The position numbers and the translations under genes were made by a program. A DNA stretch of 64,000 bases from Acidobacteriota bacterium (GTDB lineage: Bacteria > Acidobacteriota > Thermoanaerobaculia > UBA5066 > Gp7-AA6): NCBI GenBank assembly GCA_027307335.1, contig DAHUXD010000047.1, forward strand, positions 62,001 through 126,000. The letters are read 5' to 3'. The notes under the pieces are model-generated. The model saw only the letters and a program-made list of their open reading frames with translations, ran no database searches and had not been told where the DNA came from. Shown here in pieces: positions 44,853-53,645 of the stretch (within the stretch, counting starts at the first letter, position 1; every line of letters begins with the position of its first letter).

Positions 44853-46889
44853 TCAGTGCTTCTCCGAACCCGCAGGCAGGCCCTTTTCTAACATTTCGAG
44901 CGATCGAATGGCTCCCGGCTGGTCGGGCTTGAGCGCCAGGGACCGCCGAAACAGCCCGATCGCCGCTTCCGGACGGCCCGTGCACGTGGCGAGGAGCGCC
45001 AGGATGTTCAGGGTGTCGGGGTCCTGCGTGGTTCCCTCGAACCGCGCCACGGCCGCCTGCGCCGACCCGCAGTCGCCGCCCTTGAACCGGAGCACGGCGA
45101 GCTGCCGGGCCACGCGCTCGTCGGTGGGGTACTGCGCGGCGGCGCGCTCGAGGATCTCCCTCGCGCGCGCCGGCTTGCCGCTCTCCTGGTACTCGATGCC
45201 CCAGGTCGCGGCGGTCGCCCCCGGATCCGCGTGACCCGAGGCGAGCGAGCGGAAGAGCCAGTCGATCGCCTCCCTGTCGCGGCCCTCGCGCCGCAGGAGC
45301 CCGGCGAGATTGAACTGCGGCGAGTGGTAATCGGGCCGGAGCTCGAGCGCCTTGTGAAACGCCGCCTCCGCCTCCTTCGCCCTCGCGGGGCCGCCGGACA
45401 GGGACAGATACAGCCCCAGGTTGTTCCACCCGCCTTCCGTCAGCCCCGGCCGGTCGCCGCCCGGGGGAACGAGTTTGCCCGGCTCACCGCCCGAGAGGTA
45501 ACCGAGGGCGAGCAGCTTCTTCGTGTACTCGCTCGCCTCCTGCTCGGAGACGCCGTCGGTCGCGAGCCGCCGCACCGCGATCGACGAGAGATCCTTGCGC
45601 GCCGGCGACACGAGATCGGGAAAGGCAGTCTGGATCACGGTGCCCGTCGCGCGGCGGTCGAGCGGCAGATCGAGGAGGGCGGCGACGGTCGGCGCGACGT
45701 CGAAGACGGTGGCCGCACCCCTGCCGGAACCGCGGCGGACCCGCGCGCCCCACGCCGCGAAGACGCCGTCGAGGCGGTGCCAGAAGCCGGCCGTCGCCGG
45801 ATTCAGCGAGTCGCGCGAGCAGGACCGGTCTTCGCCCCACTTGAAGCCGTGGTCCGAGTTGACGATCAGCGTCGCCCCGTCCTCCTCCGCGCGCCGCATC
45901 CACTGACCGAGCAGCCGGTCGACCAGCGCGTAGTACTCGTCGACCACGCGCCGATAGCGCGCGAAGTCGGCGTCGCTCGTGCACGCGAGGCGCGGCGGCA
46001 CGTCCGCGGCGAACACGTGGCCCACGACGTCCGTGCCCTCGAGGTACAGCATCATCAGGTCGGGAAGGTTGCGGTCGTACAGCTCGCGGGCGACGCGCGA
46101 CGAGACGCGCGTGGCGCCGATCGTCCGCGCGAGCGCGATCAGCGGCTCGCGCAGACCGTTGCCACTCGCGCGCGCCGCCGCGATCTCGGAGACCGGCACG
46201 TCGGCGAACCGGGTCAGCTCCTCGTCGGTCACCGTGCCCTCCCGGGCGGTGATCTGTTCGACGCCGGGCGCGAGCGAGGCCGGATACGCCAGCCCGTTCT
46301 TCGGCAACCCCTCGAAGAGGATGGGGCTCGCGTGATCGCTGACGAAGAAGCCCTTCACCTCCTCGGCCGGATGCGTGCCCCACCACCCCACCACGCCGAC
46401 CGTGCGGCCCTCGGCGGAGGCGACGTTCCAGATCGCGGGCACCGCGCGCGAGCGGCCGGAGATGGGGACCTTCTGGCCGGTCTTCGGGTCGACCTCCTGG
46501 AAGTCGAGCACGCGGTGCAGGTCGGGGCCGATGCCCGTCGCGAGCGTGGTCCAGATGACGGGCGACAGGATCGGGACGAACGCCTTGAGCTTCGCCGTGG
46601 AGCCCTCTTCCGTGATCCGCTTCCAGTTCGGCATCTTCCCTTCCGCGGCGAGCCGGTCGAGCAGATCCCAGTCGAGGCCGTCGAGGCCGAGCCAGATCAC
46701 CGGCGCGCGTCCGCCGGCCGGCCGCCGGGTCCGCGAGGCGACGTCCTCGGTCTCGGTGTGCGCGGCCGGCACCGCGGTCGCGCGCGGCGAGGGTCCGGAC
46801 GACGCGGCGCGCTCGCCCGAGCGGCCGCACGACAGAGCGGCCGGCAACGCCGCCAGCGCGAGGATCGGAAGGAACGGCCGACGTCTCAT
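44853..46889 (-). CDS. Secreted phosphodiesterase (alkaline-phosphatase superfamily) with TPR domain, paralogue 1
   Basis: 678 residues; exported, possibly as a lipoprotein (ALSC21). The catalytic domain (about 62-460) has the metal and nucleophile signatures of type I phosphodiesterases: PVIWLGLDGLD (D70), SPVIWTTLATG (T114/T115), EGTDVVGHVF, VNSDHGFKWGE, VFDVAPTVAALL. The C-terminal 200 residues form about five TPR-like helices (GWNNLGLYLSLSGGPARAKE; FNLAGLLRREGRDREAIDWL). Four cysteines shared by all four paralogues are present (ACTSD, RSCSRD, GDCGSA, ATCTGR). ATG overlaps the stop of paralogue 2 (ATGA). The substrate is unknown. Confidence 0.9.
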   Translation of the reverse strand: MRRRPFLPILALAALPAALSCGRSGERAASSGPSPRATAVPAAHTETEDVASRTRRPAGGRAPVIWLGLDGLDWDLLDRLAAEGKMPNWKRITEEGSTAKLKAFVPILSPVIWTTLATGIGPDLHRVLDFQEVDPKTGQKVPISGRSRAVPAIWNVASAEGRTVGVVGWWGTHPAEEVKGFFVSDHASPILFEGLPKNGLAYPASLAPGVEQITAREGTVTDEELTRFADVPVSEIAAARASGNGLREPLIALARTIGATRVSSRVARELYDRNLPDLMMLYLEGTDVVGHVFAADVPPRLACTSDADFARYRRVVDEYYALVDRLLGQWMRRAEEDGATLIVNSDHGFKWGEDRSCSRDSLNPATAGFWHRLDGVFAAWGARVRRGSGRGAATVFDVAPTVAALLDLPLDRRATGTVIQTAFPDLVSPARKDLSSIAVRRLATDGVSEQEASEYTKKLLALGYLSGGEPGKLVPPGGDRPGLTEGGWNNLGLYLSLSGGPARAKEAEAAFHKALELRPDYHSPQFNLAGLLRREGRDREAIDWLFRSLASGHADPGATAATWGIEYQESGKPARAREILERAAAQYPTDERVARQLAVLRFKGGDCGSAQAAVARFEGTTQDPDTLNILALLATCTGRPEAAIGLFRRSLALKPDQPGAIRSLEMLEKGLPAGSEKH

Positions 46890-48919
46890 GGCGAGCGGCG
46901 CGCCGGCGATCCCGGTCCGTCCTCGAGCACGGCGAGCGAGCGGACGACCGTCTCCTGCGCGGGGTCGATCGAGAGCGAGCGGCGGAAGGCCTCGACCGCA
47001 TCCTGCCTCCGGCCCAGGCACCCGCGGATCAGCCCGATCGCATTCAGCGTGTCGGTCGACCGGGTCGCCGCCGCGAACGGCGCGAGCTCCCGGTCCGCCC
47101 GCGCGCAGTCCTTGTGGGCGAAGAAATCGAGCGCGAGCGCGCGCCGGATCACCTCGCTCTGCGGATACGCGGCGGCTCCCCGTTCCAGGACGCGCCGCGC
47201 CTCGGCCGTCTTCTGGTGGCGGGCATCGTCGAGGGCCCAGTCGAGCACGACGCCGTCCGGATCGGGAGCGCCGGCGGCGAGCGCGCGGAAGAGCCACTCG
47301 ACCGCGCGGCCGTCGTCGCCGCGGCGGCGATAGAGGACGGCCAGGTTGTACTGCGGCGTGGCGAAGTGAGGATCGAGCTCGATCGCCTTAAGGTAGGCGG
47401 CCTCCGCCGCGAGGTCCGCGTCCTTCCCCGGCTCGGACGCATCGAAGAGCCCGAGATTGTTCCATCCCGCCTCGGTGAGGCCCGGCCGGTCCTTCCCCGA
47501 CGGGGCGAGCCGGGCCGGTTCGGTTCCCGAGAGGTAGCCGAGCGCCCGCAGCTTCTTCGCGTAATCGCTCGCCTCGCTCTCGGAGAGGTTCGCGCCCTGG
47601 AGCCGCCGGACGGCGACGGTCTCGGCGAGCTTCTCCCGGCGGGGCGTCGGGAGCGCCGGGAAGGCGCCCCGGATCGGCTCGCCTCGGACGTGGGTGTCCA
47701 CGGGGATCCCGAGCAACGCGGAGACCGTGGGGTCGACGTCGTAGACCGTGGCATGGCCCCGCTGCGGACTCGGGCGGACGCGGGCGCCCCAGGCCGCGAA
47801 GACGCCATCCAGACGATGCCACCAGCCCGCCGTCCCCGGGTCGCGGGAGGCCTTCTCGCAGGAACGCTCGGATCCCCATCGGAATCCGTGATCGCTGTTG
47901 ACGATGAGCGTCGCCCCGTCCTCCTCGGCCCGCCGCATCCACTGGCCGAGCAAGCGATCGACGAGCTCGAAGTAGGCGTCGACGGCGTGGCCGTAGCGGG
48001 CGAGATCCTCGTCGGAGGTGCACGGCATCTTCGGCAGCACGTCGGTGGCGAAGAGATGGCCCACGACGTCGGTGCCCTCGAAGTAGACCATCGTGAGGTC
48101 CGGCAGGTTCCGGTCGTAGAGCTCGCGCGCGAGGTGCGAGACGAGCCGCGTCGCCCCGATCGTCCGACCGAGCGCGGTGACCGGGTTCTGGACCGCCTCC
48201 CGCGTCCGGCGCTCCCGCGCGATGGCGTCGACCGGCATCGCGACGTAGGCGGTCAACTCCTCGTCCGAGACGCGGCCGTCGGTCTCCGTCAGCCGCGCGA
48301 CGCCGGAAGACAGAGACTCGGGGTAGGCGATGCCCTGCTGCGAGAGCCCCTCGAACAGGATGGCGCTCGCGTGGTCCGACACGAAGAACCCGCGGACCTC
48401 CTCGGCCGGATGCGTCGCCCACCAGCCGACGACGCCGACGGAGAGCCCGGCCGCCGTGGCGACGTTCCAGATCGCCGGGACCGCGCGGGACCGTCCCGAA
48501 ATCGGCATCTTCTGCCCGGTCGCCGGATCGACTTCCTGGAAGTCGAGGACGCCGTGGCGGTCGGGCGAGACTCCCGTGGCGAGCGTGGTCCAGACGACCG
48601 GCGAGAGGATCGGCATGTACGACGTCAGGCGGGCGGTGTATCCCTCCGCCTCGAGACGCTTCCAGTTCGGCATCGTCCCTTCGGCCGCGAGGCGGTCCAC
48701 GAGCTCGAAGTCGAGGCCGTCGAGGCCGAGCCAGATCACCGGCGCGCGTCCGCCCGGCGGGCGTTTCGTTCGGGAGGCGACATCCCGGGCGTCCGACGGC
48801 GCGGCGGCGGGCGCCGGCGTTCGGGGCGCCTCGGCCGTGCGCGCGGGCGCGGCCTCCCGCCGGCAGGACGCGAGGAGGACGGCCATGCCCGCGGCCGCGA
48901 CGGCGAACCGCCCGCGCAT
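46886..48919 (-). CDS. Secreted phosphodiesterase with TPR domain, paralogue 2
   Basis: 677 residues with the best lipobox of the set (VLLASC), a Pro/Ala linker and the motif DVASRTKRPPGGRAPVIW shared with its paralogues. The active-site motifs are PVIWLGLDGLDFELVDRL, SPVVWTTLATGVSPDRH, FEGTDVVGHLF and VNSDHGFRWGS. TPR-like helices end the protein (YNLAVLYRRRGDDGRAVEWL; CLGRRQDAVEAFRRSLSIDP). The shared cysteines are PCTSD, RSCEKA, KDCARA and RGCLGRR. It is coupled at both ends: TGATG with the DsbA-like gene upstream and ATGA with paralogue 1 downstream. Confidence 0.9.
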   Translation of the reverse strand: MRGRFAVAAAGMAVLLASCRREAAPARTAEAPRTPAPAAAPSDARDVASRTKRPPGGRAPVIWLGLDGLDFELVDRLAAEGTMPNWKRLEAEGYTARLTSYMPILSPVVWTTLATGVSPDRHGVLDFQEVDPATGQKMPISGRSRAVPAIWNVATAAGLSVGVVGWWATHPAEEVRGFFVSDHASAILFEGLSQQGIAYPESLSSGVARLTETDGRVSDEELTAYVAMPVDAIARERRTREAVQNPVTALGRTIGATRLVSHLARELYDRNLPDLTMVYFEGTDVVGHLFATDVLPKMPCTSDEDLARYGHAVDAYFELVDRLLGQWMRRAEEDGATLIVNSDHGFRWGSERSCEKASRDPGTAGWWHRLDGVFAAWGARVRPSPQRGHATVYDVDPTVSALLGIPVDTHVRGEPIRGAFPALPTPRREKLAETVAVRRLQGANLSESEASDYAKKLRALGYLSGTEPARLAPSGKDRPGLTEAGWNNLGLFDASEPGKDADLAAEAAYLKAIELDPHFATPQYNLAVLYRRRGDDGRAVEWLFRALAAGAPDPDGVVLDWALDDARHQKTAEARRVLERGAAAYPQSEVIRRALALDFFAHKDCARADRELAPFAAATRSTDTLNAIGLIRGCLGRRQDAVEAFRRSLSIDPAQETVVRSLAVLEDGPGSPARRSP

Positions 48920-50034
48920 CAGCGCGCGGAGCTCTTGCCGGAGGAACCGCCGGGCTCGGCGAGGCGCGAGTCGATGAAGTGCTCGGCGAGGTCGGGCTCG
49001 GAGGTCAGCCAGTAGCCCCGGAAGAAGAACTGGGGCGTGCCGTTGATGCCGAGACGCAGCGCGAGGTCGACGTCGGCGATGACCCGGTCGCGGGCGCGCC
49101 CGCTCGCGATCTCCGCCTCGAAGGCGGCCTTCTGCCCCGCCGCCTCCGCGAGGTCGATCGCCGTGTCGCGCGCCGCCTGCGGGTTCATCGAGGCCGCCTT
49201 CGCGAAGACGGCTCTCTCGTAGCTGTCCTCCAGCATCGGCTGGATCGCGCGCAGCGCCGCGGCGCTCTCGGCGGCCGCGAACGACCACTCGTGGATCTTC
49301 ACGAGCGGCAGGAACCGCGTCTCGACCGAGCCGCCGTGCGAGAACGCGTAGTCGCGGATCTGCGGCGTGCGCACGCGGCACCGCTCGCACTGGAAGTCGA
49401 TGAAGGCCGTCACGGTGAAGAGCGATTTCCTGGCGGTCGGCGCGGCGCCCTCGGCGAGCAGCTTCGCCCGCGTCACCTCGGGCGCGACGTCGAGCGGGAA
49501 GAACTCGCCGAGCAGGAGCGACGCGCCGTCCTGCGAGACGAAACCGCGGAGCGTCGCGAGGGCGCCCGGCGCCTGCTGGATCTTGACCTCGATCGGCACG
49601 AGCGCGCCGCGGGACGCGCCCTTCGTCGCGATGCCGACGGGCAGTCCGTACTCCTGCTCGAGGGCGCCCTTGATCACCGGCAGGTCCGCGGCGGCCGAGA
49701 ACGGACGGTCCCTGCGGCTGTCGTCGTGCAGGACCTGTCCGACGAAGATCTCCCTGTGGGCCGCGTCGACGAGCGCGATGTTGGAATCGTTGCGGTTCTT
49801 CAGGTCGCAGGTCCGGTCGGCCTTGTAGGCCTCGTAGCCGGGAATCCTCACCTCGGGGTCCTCGGCGACGGCGACCCTGTTGGCGGGACAGACCGAATAC
49901 CACCCGGTGAAGAAGCGTCCGACCTTCTGGCGGGTCGCCTCGTCGGCCCGGCCCGCGGCCGGCACGAGCAGCGCCAGGACGCCACAGAGCGCGGCGAGGA
50001 AACGCCGGCGGGCGAAAACCCCGGGTTTCAGCAT
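48919..50034 (-). CDS. DsbA-like thioredoxin-fold protein with extra N-terminal domain (2)
   Basis: 371 residues with a signal peptide (RRRFLAALCGVLALLVPAAG). The N-terminal domain (about 35-200) contains PGYEAYKADRTC, comparable to PGFQGYKI in the first DsbA-like protein. The catalytic domain has active site C216-E-R-C219 (FIDFQCERCRVR) and the cis-proline segment INGTPQFFFRGYW. CERC is an uncommon dipeptide for DsbA. It sits inside the phosphodiesterase/TPR run and overlaps the start of paralogue 2 (TGATG), so the oxidoreductase and the phosphodiesterase are made together. Confidence 0.88.
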   Translation of the reverse strand: MLKPGVFARRRFLAALCGVLALLVPAAGRADEATRQKVGRFFTGWYSVCPANRVAVAEDPEVRIPGYEAYKADRTCDLKNRNDSNIALVDAAHREIFVGQVLHDDSRRDRPFSAAADLPVIKGALEQEYGLPVGIATKGASRGALVPIEVKIQQAPGALATLRGFVSQDGASLLLGEFFPLDVAPEVTRAKLLAEGAAPTARKSLFTVTAFIDFQCERCRVRTPQIRDYAFSHGGSVETRFLPLVKIHEWSFAAAESAAALRAIQPMLEDSYERAVFAKAASMNPQAARDTAIDLAEAAGQKAAFEAEIASGRARDRVIADVDLALRLGINGTPQFFFRGYWLTSEPDLAEHFIDSRLAEPGGSSGKSSAR

Positions 50035-50037
50035 CCG

Positions 50038-50054
50038 GCGAACCTTAACACGCG
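50038..50054 (-). promoter_or_regulatory. Shared 5' element CGCGTGTTAAGGTTCGC, copy 1
   Basis: A 17-base sequence, identical to 57076-57092, ends 3 bp before the ATG of DsbA-like protein 2 and holds a Shine-Dalgarno (TTAAGGTT). The identity exceeds what a ribosome site needs, pointing to a common origin or common control. Confidence 0.6.
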
Positions 50055-50092
50055 TAAGGGCTTGCGGAATTTCCGCCCGGGAACGACGGCGC

Positions 50093-52123
50093 TCAGCGGG
50101 CGGCCGGTTTGCCGGCTTCGAGCAGCTGCAGGGCCTGCCGCGGGCCCGCCTGAGCCGGGTCGATCTCGAGCGAGCGGCGCAGGAGTCCGATCGACTCCGC
50201 CCGGCGCCCGAGACAGGTCTGGATCAGCGCCATCGCGTTGAGCGTCTCGACCGAGCGGGTCGTGGACTCGAACGGGGACACGCCCTGCCAGGCGGCGGCG
50301 CAGTCCTTCGCGTGGTACCGCACGAGCGCGAGCTCGCGGGCGATCGACTCGCTCGCCGGGTACGTCCGCGCTCCTCGCTCGAGGATCTCGCGCGCGGCGG
50401 CGGGCCTCTTACGGTCGTCGAAGCCGACGTACCAGTTGAGGATCGTGTCCTCGGGATGGGCGTGCCCCGCCGCGAACGATCGGAAGAGCCAATCGATCGC
50501 CTTCTGGTCCATGTCCCGCATCCGATACAGAACGGCCAGGTTGAAGAGGGGCGTCGAGTACTTCGGCGTCAGATCGATCGCCTTCCGGAGCGCCGCCTCG
50601 GCGTTCGCGAATTCTTTCGTGTTGTCGCGCAGGTAGACACCGAGGTTGTTCCACGCCACTTCGGTCAGGCCGGGGTGGTCGCCCCCGGTCGGCTCAAGCC
50701 TCGGGGCCTCGGATCCGGAGAGATAGCCGAGCGACTTCAGCCGGCGGGCGTACTCGTCGGAGTCCCCCGCGGACGGCGCCGCCGACTCGACGCGGCGCAC
50801 GGCGATCTTCCCGAACAGCGGCTCGCGGGCGGGCGCCGAGAGGTTCGCGAACGCCGCCGCGATCGGCCTGCCCGTCTCCGCGCGGTCGACGGGAAGTCCG
50901 AGCAGCGCCGAAATCGTCGGAGCGACGTCGAACACCGACGCGGCGCCCCGCTCCGGGCTCGGGCGCACGCGCGCGCCCCACGCGGCGAAGACTCCGTCGA
51001 GGCGGTGCCAGGAGGCCGACATCGAGGGATTCGTCAGCAGGGAGGCGTCGCACCACCGGTCGGAGCCCCACTTGAAACCGTGATCGGAATTCACGACGAG
51101 CGTCGCCCCGTCCTCCTGGGCGCGCCGCATCCACTGGCCGAGCAGGCGATCGACGTCGGCGTAGTACTCGTCGACGGCCCGGCCGTAGCGACGGAAGTCG
51201 GCCTCCGAGACGCAGTCGAGCTTCGGCGGCACGAAGGGCGCGAACACGTGGCCGACGACGTCCGTTCCCTCGAAGTAGACCGCCATGAGATCCGGGGTGT
51301 GGCGGTCGTAGAGCTCGCGGGCGATCCGCTGCTCCACGCGCGTCGCCCCCAGCGTGCGCGCCAGCGCATCGACCGGATTCGTGAGTCCCGCGCCGCGGGA
51401 CTGGGCGATCTGGTCGGCGGGGACGTCGAGGAAGCGGGAGAGCTCCTCGTTCGAGACGGCGCCCTCGCGCGCGACGATCTGGTCGACGCCGGCCGTGAGC
51501 GCCGGCGGATAGGCCACGCCGGCGCGCGGGAGTCCCTCGAAGAGGATCGGGCTCGCATGATCCGACACGAAGAAGCCGTTCACCTCCTCGGCGGGATGCG
51601 TCGCCCACCACCCGACGACGCCGACCGTGCGTCCCTCGGCCGACGCGACGTTCCAGATCGCCGGCACGGCGCGCGAGGATCCGGAGATCGGCACCTTCGC
51701 GCCGCTCTTCGGATCGATCTCCTGGAAGTCGAGCACCCGATGGACGTCCGGGCTCACGCCGGTCGCGATCGTCGTCCAGACGATCGGCGAGAACGGCGGC
51801 GAGAACGATTTTAGACGCGCCGTGTAGCCCTCCGCCGCGAGCCGCTTCCAGTTCGGCATGCGGCCCTCGGCGGCGAGCCGATCCACGAGCTCGAAGTCGA
51901 GGCCGTCGAAGCCGAGCCAGATGACCGACGTCCGGGGGCCCTTGGGGCGCGGGGTCCGGGACGCGACGTCCTCGTCCCTCGAGCGCGTCGGCACCGGCGT
52001 CGCCGCCGCGGCCCGCGACTCGGGCGGGCTCTCGCGCCGGCACGACGCCGGAAGGAGAACCGCGAGGAGGATCGCGGCGCCGAGCCCGGGCCGGCCCGAA
52101 GTCCGAAGACGAGCCTCGCGCAC
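50093..52123 (-). CDS. Secreted phosphodiesterase with TPR domain, paralogue 3
   Basis: 676 residues from a GTG, with signal peptide ending LLPASC (likely lipidated cysteine). Catalytic motifs SVIWLGFDGLDFELVDRL, SPIVWTTIATGVSPDVH, FEGTDVVGHVF, VNSDHGFKWGS and VFDVAPTISALLGLP are intact. TPR part: NNLGVYLRDNTKEFANAEAA, FNLAVLYRMRDMDQKAIDWL, CLGRRAESIGLLRRSLEIDP. The shared cysteines are DCVSE, RWCDAS, KDCAAA and QTCLGRR. It is the least similar in the linker (DVASRTPRPKGPRTS). It is 58 bp upstream of DsbA-like protein 2. Confidence 0.9.
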   Translation of the reverse strand: MREARLRTSGRPGLGAAILLAVLLPASCRRESPPESRAAAATPVPTRSRDEDVASRTPRPKGPRTSVIWLGFDGLDFELVDRLAAEGRMPNWKRLAAEGYTARLKSFSPPFSPIVWTTIATGVSPDVHRVLDFQEIDPKSGAKVPISGSSRAVPAIWNVASAEGRTVGVVGWWATHPAEEVNGFFVSDHASPILFEGLPRAGVAYPPALTAGVDQIVAREGAVSNEELSRFLDVPADQIAQSRGAGLTNPVDALARTLGATRVEQRIARELYDRHTPDLMAVYFEGTDVVGHVFAPFVPPKLDCVSEADFRRYGRAVDEYYADVDRLLGQWMRRAQEDGATLVVNSDHGFKWGSDRWCDASLLTNPSMSASWHRLDGVFAAWGARVRPSPERGAASVFDVAPTISALLGLPVDRAETGRPIAAAFANLSAPAREPLFGKIAVRRVESAAPSAGDSDEYARRLKSLGYLSGSEAPRLEPTGGDHPGLTEVAWNNLGVYLRDNTKEFANAEAALRKAIDLTPKYSTPLFNLAVLYRMRDMDQKAIDWLFRSFAAGHAHPEDTILNWYVGFDDRKRPAAAREILERGARTYPASESIARELALVRYHAKDCAAAWQGVSPFESTTRSVETLNAMALIQTCLGRRAESIGLLRRSLEIDPAQAGPRQALQLLEAGKPAAR

Positions 52124-52273
52124 GGCGCGACGCTAGCACGCCCGCCCTCGAACCGGACCGCGAATGGATCCGTCGAGCCCGGGAACGCCGGCCCGGGCAA
52201 GCTGTTGAAAATCAAGGAGAAACCGGGGGAGCCTCGCGACCGTCCGAGCGCGAACGCGGACGGCGAGCGACGA

Positions 52274-53605
52274 TCAGCGCCCGTCTTCGAGCGACAGAAC
52301 CATCCGCGCGAAGTCGATCAGCACGTGGAAGCGCTCGAGCAGCGTGGTTCCGATGATGCCGTCCTCGAAGGCCGTGTCGTCGTCCTTGACGGCGAGGTCC
52401 TGGAATCGCACGGCCCATCCGGAAAGCCCGATCGTCACGTCGGAGATGCGCCCCCATTCGACCTGGCTGTGGCCGAGCCCGTAGACCTTCTTCGGGAAGA
52501 CCTTGCTCGATTGAGGAAGATTCGCCCGGAACTGCCCCACGGAGGTCATGAGCGTCGGCTCGCTCCCCGTGTCGAGGAGGAACTGGTAGTAGCCGTTGTG
52601 GTCGATCGAGCCGCGGACGAACATGCGGCCGCTCCGGTAGAAGAGATTCTGGTCGGGCGAGCGCTTGGGAGTGCGGAAGTCCTTCCTGGTCCAGTGGAGA
52701 CGACGGCTCGGGTAGTCGATTTCCAGTGTGAACTCCTTCAGGAGATGCAGGCCGAGGACGATGGGAACCGGAAACTGTCCCCGCAGCGTCTCGAAGAGCA
52801 TGGCCTCGTCCGGCATGACCATGACCGGAACGTCGCGGACGACGTAGCCTCCGAACGACAGTTCGCCGATCACGCCGAAGTCGACGGGAAACTCCCTCTT
52901 GTGGAGACCACGCCCGGAGGCGCGTGAATCCGGAATCATCCGCACGTGGACCTCGCGCGCGAAGGATTGCGTCACGATCGTGTAGACGGCGCCGGAGTCC
53001 ACGATCGCGGCGGAGTCGTTCCCGTTCACCCGCACCGGAATGCGGATCAGCTGGAAGCCCTGCATCTCGAACGCGTCGGACCCCTCCGCCCCCACCGGGG
53101 GACCAGCGTACACGTCGACGTCGCGGAGGGCGGTGAGGAAGTGCAGGAATCCCGGCACGAGGCCAAAGCCGTTGCGGATCGCGCTCGCCGCGTATTCCTC
53201 CGCCGTCGCGAAATCGTCCCAGAGAATCGCGCCCTGGGAGAGCGCCCACTCGATCTCGCCGCGCCGGAGGGGTCTCGTCTCGAGGCTCCGGGCGTGCTCG
53301 AGAACCGGCCATGCGGAGCCGAAATCGCCGCGCGCCAGCAGCACGCGCCCGTAGAGGGAGAGGTTCGCCGCGCTCTTCGCGAGCTCGCCTTCGGGGAGGG
53401 ACTCGAGATAGCGCTGGACCTCGAGATAGTGCCCGCGCTGGAAGCGCTCCTCGGCGTTGAAGGCGCCGGGCGGCGGGGGCGCCTTCACGCGGCTCGCGGG
53501 GAGAGGCGCCACGGACACCGCCGGGGCGACGGTGCACGCCGCGCCCACCCCGAGCAGGAGCACGGCCGCCGCCCAGCCGCGCACGCGCGGCGCCTTCGAG
53601 CTCAC
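52274..53605 (-). CDS. Retropepsin-like aspartic protease with TPR-type N-terminus
   Basis: 443 residues from a GTG. A signal peptide with a possible lipid cysteine (GAAC24) leads into a helical, TPR-like region (about 45-165: FQRGHYLEVQRYLESLPEGE; ARGDFGSAWPVLEHARSLE). Two pepsin-like lobes follow, with active-site motifs AAIVDSGAVYTIV (DSG) and FLLDTGSEPTLM (DTG) and flanking ILG-type strands (PIVLGLHLLKEFTLEIDY; DGIIGTTLLERFHVLIDF). Such single-chain retropepsin/TPR proteins occur in Acidobacteriota. It should be exported. A processing role for cluster proteins is possible but not shown. A 150-bp gene-free gap separates it from paralogue 3. Confidence 0.87.
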   Translation of the reverse strand: MSSKAPRVRGWAAAVLLLGVGAACTVAPAVSVAPLPASRVKAPPPPGAFNAEERFQRGHYLEVQRYLESLPEGELAKSAANLSLYGRVLLARGDFGSAWPVLEHARSLETRPLRRGEIEWALSQGAILWDDFATAEEYAASAIRNGFGLVPGFLHFLTALRDVDVYAGPPVGAEGSDAFEMQGFQLIRIPVRVNGNDSAAIVDSGAVYTIVTQSFAREVHVRMIPDSRASGRGLHKREFPVDFGVIGELSFGGYVVRDVPVMVMPDEAMLFETLRGQFPVPIVLGLHLLKEFTLEIDYPSRRLHWTRKDFRTPKRSPDQNLFYRSGRMFVRGSIDHNGYYQFLLDTGSEPTLMTSVGQFRANLPQSSKVFPKKVYGLGHSQVEWGRISDVTIGLSGWAVRFQDLAVKDDDTAFEDGIIGTTLLERFHVLIDFARMVLSLEDGR

Positions 53606-53645
53606 GATGTTGCTGACGGAGTCGCCGCTTCTTTCGAGGCGCGAG

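Noticed and set aside
43690-45429. Open frame joining DsbA-like 1 with about 200 upstream codons.
   Set aside because: The upstream part overlaps the 3' end of paralogue 1 out of frame; MRTRTLGFGL with a signal peptide and ribosome site at 44832 is the real start.
52274-53605. DSG/DTG retropepsin-like motifs considered as a retroelement.
   Set aside because: No reverse transcriptase, integrase or terminal repeats; signal peptide and TPR region show a cellular exported protease.
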